Below, in pieces: positions 26,994-36,055 of a DNA stretch of 51,258 nucleotides; within the stretch, counting starts at the first letter, position 1, and every line of letters begins with the position of its first letter. The DNA lies in NCBI RefSeq assembly GCF_014698065.1, contig NZ_JACJSI010000046.1, forward strand, positions 1 through 51,258, in the 5' to 3' direction. Below the pieces are notes generated by a model. It was given only the letters and a program-made list of their open reading frames with translations, was not told where the DNA came from and made no database searches. Made by a program: the position numbers and the translations under genes. Source of the DNA: Nostoc flagelliforme FACHB-838. Its GTDB lineage: Bacteria > Cyanobacteriota > Cyanobacteriia > Cyanobacteriales > Nostocaceae.

Positions 26994-27018
26994 AAAAAAA
27001 CCAGGAGTTTCCCCCTGG
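26994..27018 (-). terminator. Rho-independent terminator of rplY
   Basis: On the minus strand, CCAGG-GGGAAACT-CCTGG followed by TTTTTTT, 34 bp beyond the rplY stop: a compact intrinsic terminator that ends the purA-rplY transcript. Confidence 0.85.
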
Positions 27019-27051
27019 CATCATCAAAAATTATTACACAGTTTACCTAGC

Positions 27052-27657
27052 TTAAGAAACTGCTTCAGTTTCAGTTTCAGTCCCAGCATCTTCAGCGCTA
27101 ATTTGTGGTGGCAAAACGCTCACAACAAGCCGCTCTGATTCAGCTAGAGGTGTTACACCTTCAGGAAAGGGTATATCACCAATACTCAAGCTGTCTCCAA
27201 TTTGCATATTAGAGACATCGATTTCAATTACATCTGGGATGTTTTCTGGCGCACAAGTTACTTGCAATTCGGTGATTACGGTGTCTAACACACCACCTTC
27301 TTGTTTAACACCAACAGCAGTTCCCACAAAACGCAACCGCACTTCTACAGTTGTGTCGCCGTGGCCAGCAACCGCAAAAAAGCTGAGGTGGTAAGGCGTA
27401 CCTTTTGCTGGATGGATCTGAAGTTCCCGCAGCAAGGTTTTGCCACGCCAAGGTGCATCAGCAATATTCAACTCAATCAAAGTATTGTTGACGGAAACTC
27501 TTTTGAGCAAGCGCTCAACAGTTTTAGCATCAATGGTCAAAGAAATGGACTCTGTACCTTTATGACCATACAAATTGGCAGGTATCAATCCAGAACGGCG
27601 CAAAGCTCTTGGCTTGCTGCCTTCTGCACGTTTTTGAGATTCGACTGTAATAGCCAT
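27052..27657 (-). CDS. rplY: 50S ribosomal protein L25, general stress (CTC) type
   Basis: 201 aa, the long two-domain form. The N-terminal L25 domain (SQKRAEGSKPRALRRSGLIP, LYGHKGTESISLTIDAK) binds 5S rRNA; the C-terminal TL5/CTC domain (VEVRLRFVGTAVGVKQEGGV, DVIEIDVSNMQIGDSLSIGD) is beta-rich and ends in an acidic tail (DAGTETETEAVS). It lies 69 bp after purA on the same strand and is followed by a clear intrinsic terminator, so purA-rplY probably forms a unit. Confidence 0.95.
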   Translation of the reverse strand: MAITVESQKRAEGSKPRALRRSGLIPANLYGHKGTESISLTIDAKTVERLLKRVSVNNTLIELNIADAPWRGKTLLRELQIHPAKGTPYHLSFFAVAGHGDTTVEVRLRFVGTAVGVKQEGGVLDTVITELQVTCAPENIPDVIEIDVSNMQIGDSLSIGDIPFPEGVTPLAESERLVVSVLPPQISAEDAGTETETEAVS

Positions 27658-27726
27658 AGAAGTTATCCTTTGTCATTTATCCTTTGTCTTTTGTCATTAA
27701 TCATTAGTAAATGACTAATAACTAAT

Positions 27727-29070
27727 TTACGCACTTAGCAAGGTTGCAGGTGTGCCATCAGGGTGCAATAAAGCGCGTTTGGGGCCGTGAATGGGGTCTT
27801 CTACGATTATGGTTTGATCGCGGCTGGCTCCTAGCGAGACGATCGCAATCGGGACTTCCATCAATCCGGCTAAGAATTTTACGTAGTCCAGTGCTTGCTG
27901 TGGCAAGTCTTCTAGAGTACGGCAATGAGTTGTTGACACTTTCCATCCTGGTAAGGTTTTGTAGATGGGGCGACATCTAGCAAATTTACGGGAACTGGTA
28001 GGGAAGTGTTCGCTGCGCTCGCCATCTATGTCATAAGCTACACAAACTTGGATTTCGTCTAATTCATCAAGAACATCCAGTTTGGTGAGTGCCATACAAT
28101 CCATGCCATTAATCCGCACGGCATAGCGACCGATGACAGCATCAAACCAGCCACAGCGCCGTTTGCGTCCGGTGGTTGTGCCAAATTCGGCACCGCGATC
28201 GCACAATAGTTCTCCCAACTCTCCATCTAATTCCGTAGGAAATGGCCCCTCTCCCACGCGTGTTGTATAGGCTTTCGACACCCCAATTACTCGGTCAATC
28301 ATTGTCGGCCCTATCCCTGTACCAACGCAAGCCCCCCCCGCTACAGGGTTAGAGGAGGTGACATAAGGATAAGTTCCATGATCTAAGTCTAAAAGCGTAC
28401 CTTGTGCACCTTCAAACAAAATATTGCGCCGTCGCACAATCGCATCGGATATTTTTAACGATGTATCAACAACGTGAGGCCGCAAGCGTTCTGCATACCC
28501 CAAATACTGTTCAATCACCTCTTGTGGATCTAGAGGCGGCAAGTTGTAAAGCTTTTCTAAAATGACGTTTTTATAATTAATCGTCCACTCCAACTGCTCA
28601 CGTAGCCCATCAGGATCCATCAAGTCTAAAACCCGAATCCCTGTACGTTCAGATTTGTCAGCATAAGTCGGCCCAATGCCCCGACCCGTTGTGCCGATCT
28701 TATGGCTTCCCCGTCGCTCTTCAGATGCCTGATCAATCAACCGATGATAAGGCATGGTTACGTGGGCTGTCTCAGATATCAGCAGGTGGTCAGTGGAAAT
28801 ATTTAATTCTTTTAGTTGGTCGAGTTCTGCGATCAAAATCTGTGGATCGATGACTGTTCCACAGCCGATAATGCAATCGGTATTTGGATACAAGATACCA
28901 GAGGGAATCAAGTGCAGTTTAAAGGTTTGACCTTTGACTACAATCGTGTGTCCAGCATTGACACCCCCTTGATAACGCACTACAACATCTGCTGAACGGC
29001 TGAGTAAGTCAGTTATTTTACCTTTTCCTTCATCGCCCCATTGGGCACCTATGACAATGACGTTAGCCAA
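27727..29070 (-). CDS. purA: Adenylosuccinate synthetase
   Basis: 447 aa from a TTG at 29070 (LANVIVIGAQWGDEGKGK, where orthologues read MANVIVIGAQW). It ligates IMP and aspartate with GTP in AMP synthesis. Seen: GTP loop GDEGKGK, VVRYQGGVNAGHT, IGTTGRGIGPTYADK, EGAQGTLLDLDHGTYPYVTS and SLGASRDQTI. The frame extends ten codons further to another TTG at 29100, but family length and the conserved start favour 29070. No ATG is available, so the gene uses a rare start; no clear Shine-Dalgarno sequence is visible. Confidence 0.95.
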   Translation of the reverse strand: MANVIVIGAQWGDEGKGKITDLLSRSADVVVRYQGGVNAGHTIVVKGQTFKLHLIPSGILYPNTDCIIGCGTVIDPQILIAELDQLKELNISTDHLLISETAHVTMPYHRLIDQASEERRGSHKIGTTGRGIGPTYADKSERTGIRVLDLMDPDGLREQLEWTINYKNVILEKLYNLPPLDPQEVIEQYLGYAERLRPHVVDTSLKISDAIVRRRNILFEGAQGTLLDLDHGTYPYVTSSNPVAGGACVGTGIGPTMIDRVIGVSKAYTTRVGEGPFPTELDGELGELLCDRGAEFGTTTGRKRRCGWFDAVIGRYAVRINGMDCMALTKLDVLDELDEIQVCVAYDIDGERSEHFPTSSRKFARCRPIYKTLPGWKVSTTHCRTLEDLPQQALDYVKFLAGLMEVPIAIVSLGASRDQTIIVEDPIHGPKRALLHPDGTPATLLSA

Positions 29071-29201
29071 GAGCTTAATTAAGAAGTAAAGTTTCCACAA
29101 ACTACTATTGTTAGCATATTGAGTGATTCATGTCAAGCTAATTGTAGTAGGGGCGCACATCTATATCTATATATTGGGGGATGAGCAGGGCAAACGCCTG
29201 T

Positions 29202-29308
29202 TATAGCGGTTCTCGTTTACGTGAGGTACACCCGTAAGGGCACGGCACTGTCGTGCCCCTACACCTTGCAATATAATCTTGTACCGTATCTGAATGGGAA
29301 CCGCTATA
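29202..29308. mobile_element. MITE-like element, 107 bp, 10-bp terminal inverted repeats
   Basis: Starts TATAGCGGTT (29202) and ends AACCGCTATA (29308). Inside is a near-palindrome GGGCACGGCA...TCGTGCCC at 29238-29258. The interior matches, inverted, the block at about 11267-11332. It has no ORF, so mobility would need a transposase in trans. Confidence 0.65.
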
Positions 29309-29996
29309 TTTACTAATAAAAACTAAAAAGTATTCCCAAATTATCTAAATAAACCTTGTTCATTTTGAAACCTGGAGTTTTGAAGGAGAGTGTATTATTC
29401 GGTTGTGGCTTGAGTTCTGAGCTTTACTCTAATTCTAAAAAACTATGGTTTTCAAGGTAGACGCGGTTTAACTGTAAAAATTCATGGGGCCATAAACGAC
29501 ATAAATCGGAGATTTTCTTCAAATATATAACTCTTTATTAAAACTAAAATAAATCATTAATTGGGTATATAAAAGTAAATTTCTTTTGAATTCGCAGTTG
29601 CCCATGCACTCACCATTACAATTGCACTTTGGTCATTAATCATAACCAATGGTTAATATGTGTCGCATCTATTCAGATGGTGTTGCATTAACCTTGAGGT
29701 TTCATTTGCTAAGGGAGCATTTGATTACCTAATAAAAAAAATCTCCTGAGCGATCAGAGGCTAAAAAGCCAGAGAATAAGATTAAACCTATTAGTTGCAA
29801 TGCTAGCGTTTGCCTCGTTGACAAAAATCTTTCAAAAGTTTGAATGCCTTTTAAAGAAGGATTGTGATAACCAACACAAATTAAAGCTTTAATAAAACTG
29901 AATTATTTTCATTATTGCCTTATGGTGGTTCACTAGCAGCAAGAGTAAGTGATGGAGAAGCCCATCCAAAATTTGACTTTTCCCACTAAGTTCAAA
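29309..29996. other. Gene-poor spacer, ~690 bp
   Basis: No supported ORF, RNA or strong hairpin. It is AT-rich and looks like degraded sequence between the MITE-like element and the dead PEP-CTERM gene. Confidence 0.5.
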
Positions 29997-30765
29997 TTAA
30001 AAACTTTTTTTGCGTAATGTCAGTAATCCGAGTACGCCAAGACCAATTAATGTCGATGGTTCGGGAACAGAAATTGTTTGTGCTGTCAAACTAGTTTCGT
30101 AAGAAAGTTTAGGGTTTGTAGCCGACTCAATCGTATAACTAGCTTCAACTTGTTTTAATCTTCCCTCACCGACGGGAATGGAGAAAATACCGTCTTGATC
30201 TCCGGTTATTTTTTACCTAAGTATTCTACTGTAACATCTGGAATTTGTTTTCCTTCGTAAAGAACTTAAACCTTTAAGTTATCTCCTGCTTTGACTGCAA
30301 GAGGATTCTGTAAGGATACTATTTCTAATGGTAAATTGAATGGTTTAGCCAGAGTTTCAGACCAATCATAATGAGCTTTTGTATATTTCAGGTAATGACC
30401 TACGTCTTGGTATTGGTTAATTTACTGCTCGGAAATACTGCGAGATTCATTGTCGGATATCCTAGCATAATAGCCATTATCAAGAAATCCAGTTAAGGCT
30501 GCAATTTCACTATTAGGAGTGAGAGATAATTTATCTTCTATCTGGTTAATATTAAATGGAACTTATTGCCTGATTGCATTATAAGCAGTAACTTGCTTAA
30601 ATTTAGATGTTTGGTAAGGTTCTGGGTCATCTTCTGGATGACCAAATAAGAGATTATATTCTCCGCTTTTGTAGTCAAACCAGATAACGTGTGTTGAAAC
30701 GGCTGACTAATTTAAGGTAAAACTACCACTGCTAATAGAAATTGTTTCCAAATTTTAGTAAACAT
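29997..30765 (-). pseudogene. DUF4198-like protein with PEP-CTERM anchor, dead gene
   Basis: Starting at ATG 30765 (MFTKIWKQFLLAVVVLP, a signal peptide) the minus strand encodes an almost complete secreted protein: HVIWFDYKSGEYNLLFGHPE, FNINQIEDKLSLTPNSEIAA, YTKAHYDWSETLAKPFNLPL, LQNPLAVKAGDNLKV...VLYEGKQIPD, then SYTIESATNPKLSYETSL and the sorting tail VPEPSTLIGLG-LLTLRKK typical of PEP-CTERM proteins handled by exosortase. It is broken by in-frame TAA at the end of the signal peptide, and at 30564, 30422 and 30266, and by two frameshifts (after the signal peptide; loss of one A in the poly-A run at ~30210). DUF4198 proteins are linked to metal or periplasmic transport in other bacteria. Not functional. 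Confidence 0.8.
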
Positions 30766-31396
30766 CTAAAATTATCCTAAATCAGGTGATAAGTAATTAA
30801 AAACATAATATTTAATGTATAACAATCCCCCTACCAGGGATTTTTATTCAAAATAATCATAAATAATAAATATTATTTTTATTATTTGTTTAAAAAATAT
30901 TTATTGTTAACAGTGATACAATATTTTTTTACAATAAATAGCCTTGTTGCACGAACAGAAAAAGTGCTAATCTATTCTATCGTGAATAACTCGGCTGCAA
31001 AACCGGGAGATAGTGAGCCGATAATTGACCCACCTTTGCCTGTTTGACTGGGGAATTAGTACCAATCAGGAAATCCCTGTAATTTTGCGGTTAATTAAAA
31101 TTCTCAACAAAATATCTTGCATTGCAGCGTATCTACAAATATTATGGATAGGCAAATTATCTGATCCGAGCTGCATTGGTAACACTACGGCTAAAAATGA
31201 ATTTATATTAAAAATTAGCGGATTTATTTTTAACTATTATGTATAAACTATCATTACCAAAAATCCCGTTATTTACAACTTTAATAGATTGTATTTTGTT
31301 ACCCGTGCCATCAAAAATCTTAAAATATTCTCAGTATTTATTTTTAATCTTTAATCTTAACTGATGGAGGGCATCTGCGGCAGGAAGGGCGATCGC
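30766..31396. other. Spacer before the histidine kinase; candidate stem-loops at 30951-31021
   Basis: On the plus strand CACGA (30951) pairs with TCGTG (~30981) and CGGCT (30991) with AGCCG (~31016), the second loop holding GCAAAACCGGGAGATAG. I cannot match this to a known riboswitch. A 73-codon frame at 31025-31246 has no family or start signal and is not called. Confidence 0.35.
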
Positions 31397-33565
31397 ATGA
31401 GCAAAAAATGGTATCGAGTTCAAAAGCTGAAAGCAATATTCATCCTAGTTTTGGCAATTATATTTACTAATGCTGTAGTTTCATATAGCAACACTGTTAA
31501 GCTGATTCACAATCAGCAATGGGTAACAGACTCATATAAAGTGATTACTCAACTCGAAAGTATTAAATCTGCACTCAAAGATACTGAGACTGCACAACGC
31601 AATTACCTAATTACAGCAGATGCAGATGATTTACAAACCTATATTGCAGCTGATCAACAAACTAATAGCAATATTCAGATTTTTAGCAAATTAACTGCTA
31701 AGAACCATCAAAAGCAGCAGTGGATTTCGTTGTTGAAGCCGAAAATTACCAATAGACTCAACATTTTGCAACAAGAAATTTACCTTAGACAAAACCAGGG
31801 GTTAGAAGTAGTTCAGCAGCTAATCTTATCTTATAAAGATAAGCAAGTCGGCAAAGAAATTCAACAGTTGATTGACGACTCTTTAAAAGCAGAGCAAAAC
31901 TTATTACAGCAGGGAATGCAGCAGTCACAAGCTAGTTCCCAAAAGGCGATAGTTACGTTTTTTATCGCTGCTATTGTGGATTTAGTGCTGGTGGCACTGC
32001 TGTATGATTTGTTGTGGCGTTATATCAGGCAACTTCAGCAGACGGAATTGGCCCTACGCCAAAGCGAAAACCGTTTACGAGCCATGATAGATGCAGAACC
32101 AGAATGCATCCAGTTAATTGCCGGGGATGGCACCCTTTTAGAAATTAATGCAGAAGGGCTGGCAATGATGGAAGTGGAAACTGCTGATGTATTAATTGGT
32201 TTACCAATTAATGCCGTAATTGTACCAGAGTATAGAGCAGCCTTTGCCGACTTGCATAAAAGTGTCTGCCAAGGTAATAAGGGGAATTTGGAGTTTGAAA
32301 TCGTTGCATTCAAAGGCACGCGCCGCTACATGGAAACTCATGCCGTACCATTGCGTAACGAATCCGATGGTACGTTTATTCATTTGGCACTGATGCGAGA
32401 TATAACCCAGCAAAAACAAGCAGAACAGAAAATCCGTGAACAAGGGTTGCTGCTGGATGTATCAAGTGATGCGATTTTGGTGCGAAATATCCACAACCAA
32501 ATCTTGTTTTGGAATCAAGGTGCTGAACGTCTATACGGTTGGGAAACTGGGGAAGTTGTGGGTAAAAATGTTTTGCAACTTTTGTATAAAGACATTTCAC
32601 CACAGCTAGAAGATGCTTGCTTGACGGTAATGAATACGGGTGAGTGGCGGGGTGAGTTGCATCAACTGACAAGGGAAGGCAAAGTAATTATTGTTGAAAG
32701 TCGGTGGATACTGATCCGAGATGATAATGGACAACCCAAATCCATTTTGAGTGTGAATACCGAGATTACGCAGCAGAAACAACTGGAAGCTCAACTTCTG
32801 CGATCGCAACGTTTAGAGAGTATCGGTACGTTAGCTGGCGGTATCGTCCATGACCTGAACAATATACTATCCCCAATTTTAATGTCAGTTCAACTGTTGC
32901 AGAAGAAATTGCCCGATTCGCAGAGTCAGCAAATACTACAAACTTTAGAAAATAATGTTAAACGTGGCGCTAATCTGCTCAAACAAGTGTTATCTTTTGC
33001 ACGGGGCACGGCAGGAAAACAGACAATTGTCCAAATTCAGCCGTTGATGGCAGAAATTGAGCAAATTATCGATCAAACATTCCCCAAATCCATCATCTGC
33101 CAAACAGACATTCCCAAAAATCTGTGGTGTGTGCGTGGAGACGCAACGCAATTACATCAGGTGCTGATAAATTTAGTAGTTAATGCCCGTGATGCCATGC
33201 CCAATGGTGGTATTTTAAGAATTGTGGCGGAAAATCTGGTGGTTAGTGAACATTCTGCCCAGATAAATATTGATGCTGAACTGGGTTCTTATATTGCGAT
33301 CGTGGTGACGGATACTGGTATGGGGATGTCGTCGGAAGTCCAGCAACGAATTTTTGAGCCATTTTTTACTACCAAAGAGGTAGGCAAAGGTACAGGTTTA
33401 GGACTTTCTACAGCATTGGGTATTATTAAGAATCACGGTGGTTTTGTCAATGTTTACAGTCAGGTAGGCAGAGGGACTCAATTTACAGTGTACTTGCCTG
33501 CTTCAACATCGAGAGAAGTGCATTCGCTGTCTCCAGAACTAGAATCAGTTACAGGAGATGGCTAA
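31397..33565 (+). CDS. Membrane sensor histidine kinase: CHASE3, two PAS, HisKA, HATPase
   Basis: 722 aa from ATG 31397 (MSKKWYRVQKLK). Membrane span 1 ~12-32; a CHASE3-like extracytoplasmic sensor to ~185 (LKDTETAQRNYLITADADDL is typical); membrane span 2 ~190-212. Two PAS domains follow (~225-345 with SENRLRAMIDAEPECIQLIA; ~350-470 with LLDVSSDAILVRNIHNQILF). HisKA phospho-acceptor His485 in LAGGIVHDLNNILSPILMSV; HATPase motifs NARDAMPNGG (N box), DTGMGMSS (G1), GTGLGLSTALGII (G2). No receiver domain and no response regulator next door, so an orphan kinase. Signal unknown. Confidence 0.93.
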   Translation: MSKKWYRVQKLKAIFILVLAIIFTNAVVSYSNTVKLIHNQQWVTDSYKVITQLESIKSALKDTETAQRNYLITADADDLQTYIAADQQTNSNIQIFSKLTAKNHQKQQWISLLKPKITNRLNILQQEIYLRQNQGLEVVQQLILSYKDKQVGKEIQQLIDDSLKAEQNLLQQGMQQSQASSQKAIVTFFIAAIVDLVLVALLYDLLWRYIRQLQQTELALRQSENRLRAMIDAEPECIQLIAGDGTLLEINAEGLAMMEVETADVLIGLPINAVIVPEYRAAFADLHKSVCQGNKGNLEFEIVAFKGTRRYMETHAVPLRNESDGTFIHLALMRDITQQKQAEQKIREQGLLLDVSSDAILVRNIHNQILFWNQGAERLYGWETGEVVGKNVLQLLYKDISPQLEDACLTVMNTGEWRGELHQLTREGKVIIVESRWILIRDDNGQPKSILSVNTEITQQKQLEAQLLRSQRLESIGTLAGGIVHDLNNILSPILMSVQLLQKKLPDSQSQQILQTLENNVKRGANLLKQVLSFARGTAGKQTIVQIQPLMAEIEQIIDQTFPKSIICQTDIPKNLWCVRGDATQLHQVLINLVVNARDAMPNGGILRIVAENLVVSEHSAQINIDAELGSYIAIVVTDTGMGMSSEVQQRIFEPFFTTKEVGKGTGLGLSTALGIIKNHGGFVNVYSQVGRGTQFTVYLPASTSREVHSLSPELESVTGDG

Positions 33566-33632
33566 TTGATTTTGCTGCACAATTAAAAGCTGTTAAGTAA
33601 ATTGGCGTAAATAAATATAATATATCCCGTCA

Positions 33633-33711
33633 TTGCGAGTGAAACGAAGCAATCGCAAAGTCTCTGGGATTGCTTCTCTTCGAGACGCTCCGCAAACACT
33701 CGCAATAACAT
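33633..33711. repeat. Dispersed inverted repeat in the 3' spacer
   Basis: GTCATTGCGAGTGAAACGAA at the left and CACTCGCAATAAC at the right form imperfect ends; the middle carries TTCGAGACGCTCCGC, of the same family as the copy inside the STAND gene. Non-coding. Confidence 0.65.
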
Positions 33712-33749
33712 CTTAATATTTAATCATGTTTTATTTGAGCTAACCGCAA

Positions 33750-34640
33750 GTGGGTTTAAATGTGAAAAAAATAAGATTACTGGCTTTAATATTAATTAGT
33801 TTTGCAATGGTGTTGTGGTTTAATTTCCGTTCTTCAACACCTTTAATACCCACTATTGCATCTTCACCACCAAAAACTATTCGCTACTTCGAGCGCACTT
33901 TACCCCAAAGCATCGCTCATATCGTGTTAATTCCAGCTAATAGCAGATTTTTGGTAACTCCTGCACTATCACAGAAGGTAGGCACCGTAGAGGAATTTGC
34001 CCAAAAGCATCGAGCCGTAGCTATCTTGAATGCAGGCTTTTTTGACCCAGCCAACCAAAAGACTACATCTTATGTTGTCATACAAGGGAAGTTGGTCGCT
34101 GATCCCAAGGAAAATGAGCGACTGGTGAACAATCCCAACTTAAAACCTTATCTGGGTAAAATATTCAATCGCGCAGAATTCCGCCGCTACTTGTGTGGGC
34201 AAACTATCCGCTATTCTATTGCGCTACATAGTCAATCACCACCAGTAGGTTGTCGGTTAGTCGATGCTATAGGTGCAGGCCCAAGCCTTTTACCAGAAAT
34301 CACTTTAGCAAAAGAGGGCTTTGTCGATAATGCTAATAAACGAGATGCACTTGGCAGCAACCAACCCAATGCCAGAACTGCCGTGGGTATTACCCGTGAT
34401 GGCAGCGTTGTTTTAGTTATGGTGGCTCAAAAACCCTCGGCTCCCGCTAACTCTGGGGTGTCGTTGCCAGCATTAGCTGATTTTATGAAAACTCTTGGTG
34501 CTAATCAAGCGATGAATCTGGATGGGGGGAGTTCGTCTTCGCTTTATTACAATGGCAAAACTTTTTACGGGAAGGTTGATTTGGAAGGAAATTCTATCAA
34601 GCGTCCGGTGAAGTCGGTTTTGCTGGTTCAGGAAAATTAG
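33750..34640 (+). CDS. Phosphodiester glycosidase family protein (NAGPA domain)
   Basis: 296 aa from a GTG at 33750, or 292 from a GTG at 33762 (VKKIRLLALILISFAMVLWF); no ATG is available. N-terminal signal anchor ~5-25. The domain shows AVAILNAGFFDPANQKTTSY, NARTAVGITRDGSVVLVMVA and the end motif QAMNLDGGSSSSLYYNGK, which matches the NAGPA/DUF2233 family that cleaves GlcNAc-1-phosphodiester bonds; it probably acts on envelope polymers in the periplasm. Substrate unknown. Confidence 0.88.
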   Translation: MGLNVKKIRLLALILISFAMVLWFNFRSSTPLIPTIASSPPKTIRYFERTLPQSIAHIVLIPANSRFLVTPALSQKVGTVEEFAQKHRAVAILNAGFFDPANQKTTSYVVIQGKLVADPKENERLVNNPNLKPYLGKIFNRAEFRRYLCGQTIRYSIALHSQSPPVGCRLVDAIGAGPSLLPEITLAKEGFVDNANKRDALGSNQPNARTAVGITRDGSVVLVMVAQKPSAPANSGVSLPALADFMKTLGANQAMNLDGGSSSSLYYNGKTFYGKVDLEGNSIKRPVKSVLLVQEN

Positions 34641-34769
34641 GGGCTATAGGAAGTAAATCTTAGTTCTTAGTTGAGCTATACCTACCCACTGGTAGATTTT
34701 TGCCATAGAATCAATCTCCGAAGCCAAATTGAGTCAAAATGATAATAGGCAATGATTGAAGGTGCTATC

Positions 34770-35081
34770 ATGCTTCGTTTAACTCAAATTATTCGGAACT
34801 TGTTCCTTCGTTTTGAAGGCTTTTTTGGTGTTTTATTCCAAAGTTTTTCTAATTTTTTCAGAAATTTATTTGGTTTTTTTGCCAACCTTTTCGGATTAAC
34901 TAGTTCTGGTTATTTCTTGGAATCTGATGATGCACAAGGTACAAAGCAAGCTTCTGCTAAACAGCTAATTGAACAGAATCAGGATAACACTCCTAAAATT
35001 CCCACCACTAATAGCCGTCGTCCTAATGCCAAACTTGACGATTACTACCTCAACATGGCTCGTAATGTGAAAAAGAACTAA
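34770..35081 (+). CDS. Small amphipathic hypothetical protein
   Basis: 103 aa from ATG 34770 (six codons shorter than the longest frame). Residues ~5-45 are Phe/Leu-rich with regular charges (LRLTQIIRNLFLRFEGFFGV, FFRNLFGFFANLFGLTSSGY), an amphipathic or membrane-surface helix. The rest is polar, with RRPNAKLDDYYLNMARNVKK at the end. I do not recognise the family. Upstream spacing allows an own promoter. Confidence 0.6.
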   Translation: MLRLTQIIRNLFLRFEGFFGVLFQSFSNFFRNLFGFFANLFGLTSSGYFLESDDAQGTKQASAKQLIEQNQDNTPKIPTTNSRRPNAKLDDYYLNMARNVKKN

Positions 35082-35142
35082 CAAAAGCTATCAACTTGAG
35101 GGTGAGTTGAGTAATAAGCGGTTCCACCTTTAACTTCCATAA

Positions 35143-35235
35143 TAGACATCTGGTGAAATTAAATATACATTATCCATAAGCTTTGTAGAGACGTAGCAGT
35201 GCTACGTCTCTACATTCATTTTTACCAGATGTCTA
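35143..35235. mobile_element. MITE-like element, 93 bp, 12-bp perfect terminal inverted repeats
   Basis: TAGACATCTGGT (35143-35154) and ACCAGATGTCTA (35224-35235) are exact inverted repeats. Between them GTAGAGACGTAGCA-G-TGCTACGTCTCTAC (35185-35213) forms a 14-bp perfect hairpin. No ORF. The layout (long TIR, inner palindrome) fits a non-autonomous element or a folded repeat. Confidence 0.75.
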
Positions 35236-35479
35236 ATTAGTGCAAATGAAGATATTCACCCCACAAGACTTTGATTAAATTTAGATATCCAGAATATATG
35301 TGGAATAGCTTACTACAACCACTTTGTATTTTCTGGAAAATTATCCAGCCACAATTAACGGATTTGTCTGTGCATAGGCGTAGCCTGCCACAGGCATCGC
35401 ACCTTTAATAATAACTATATCCAGTTTGAGGCTAGACAATAGCTAGAGATATTTTTGAGATTGAATGTTTACTTGATTT

Positions 35480-35689
35480 TTAACTTACCAAATCAACTAA
35501 TGCGTTGCTCTGAAAGCGGACTATAGATGAAACTGAGCAACCGCGATAATTCTCAGAGGTAAATACTGATAGTGTGATATTAGCTTGACCGGGATCTAAA
35601 ATGCGTTTTACCTTGCAGGTTTGCATTTTGTTGTTGCAGTAAGCAATAATGCGATCGCCAGCCTTGACTTCCAACGCTTGAATTTTCAA
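35480..35689 (-). CDS. Small conserved-looking hypothetical protein
   Basis: 69 aa: MKIQALEVKAGDRIIAYCNN, KVKRILDPGQANITLSVFTS, ending VRFQSNALVDLVS. It looks like a small beta-barrel (SH3-like) and has three Cys. A GCGATCGC site lies in its 5' part. No name known; own promoter in the AT-rich spacer to its right. Confidence 0.6.
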   Translation of the reverse strand: MKIQALEVKAGDRIIAYCNNKMQTCKVKRILDPGQANITLSVFTSENYRGCSVSSIVRFQSNALVDLVS

Positions 35690-36055
35690 TTAATACCAAC
35701 CTTGCCAGGAGTTTGCTTCGTTAAAGGAAAAATATATTCCTATATTTCACTTCTTCAACAATAGCAATGTTTATTTAAGTATAACACAAAAATTAAAGTC
35801 TTTAATCCTATCAATTTAATCTTGATAATGTCAAGTTTATTTATGCTCAAAAGACTATATAAATGCTGGATTTTCCGAAAATAAGGATAAAATCGCTACC
35901 TTATCGCAGGCTGTAGACGGAAAGCCCCATTTGAACAATTCAGATGGTGAGAAACCTCCGCTCCAATTTCTTTCGAGCTAAATTTTTTCGAGTGCAAATT
36001 TTTTCTCTCTATGTTTTTGTTACAATCGATGAAATTTTTACATAAAAATACCACT
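35690..36055. other. Leader/spacer upstream of the adenosine deaminase gene, with a hairpin
   Basis: CCATTTGAA-CAA-TTCAGATGG (35927-35947) is a 9-bp stem with one G-T pair, some 110 bp before the start. The flanking GCAGGCTGTAGACGG and GAGAAACCTCCGCTCC look conserved-RNA-like, but I cannot assign a riboswitch class. Confidence 0.35.

Noticed and set aside
26800..27138. Plus-strand ORF 26854-27138 across the rplY 3' region
   Set aside because: It crosses a dispersed repeat and an intrinsic terminator and lies antisense to two real genes.
31025..31246. 73-codon ORF in the spacer before the histidine kinase
   Set aside because: No family resemblance and no ribosome binding site; length is within chance for AT-rich sequence.
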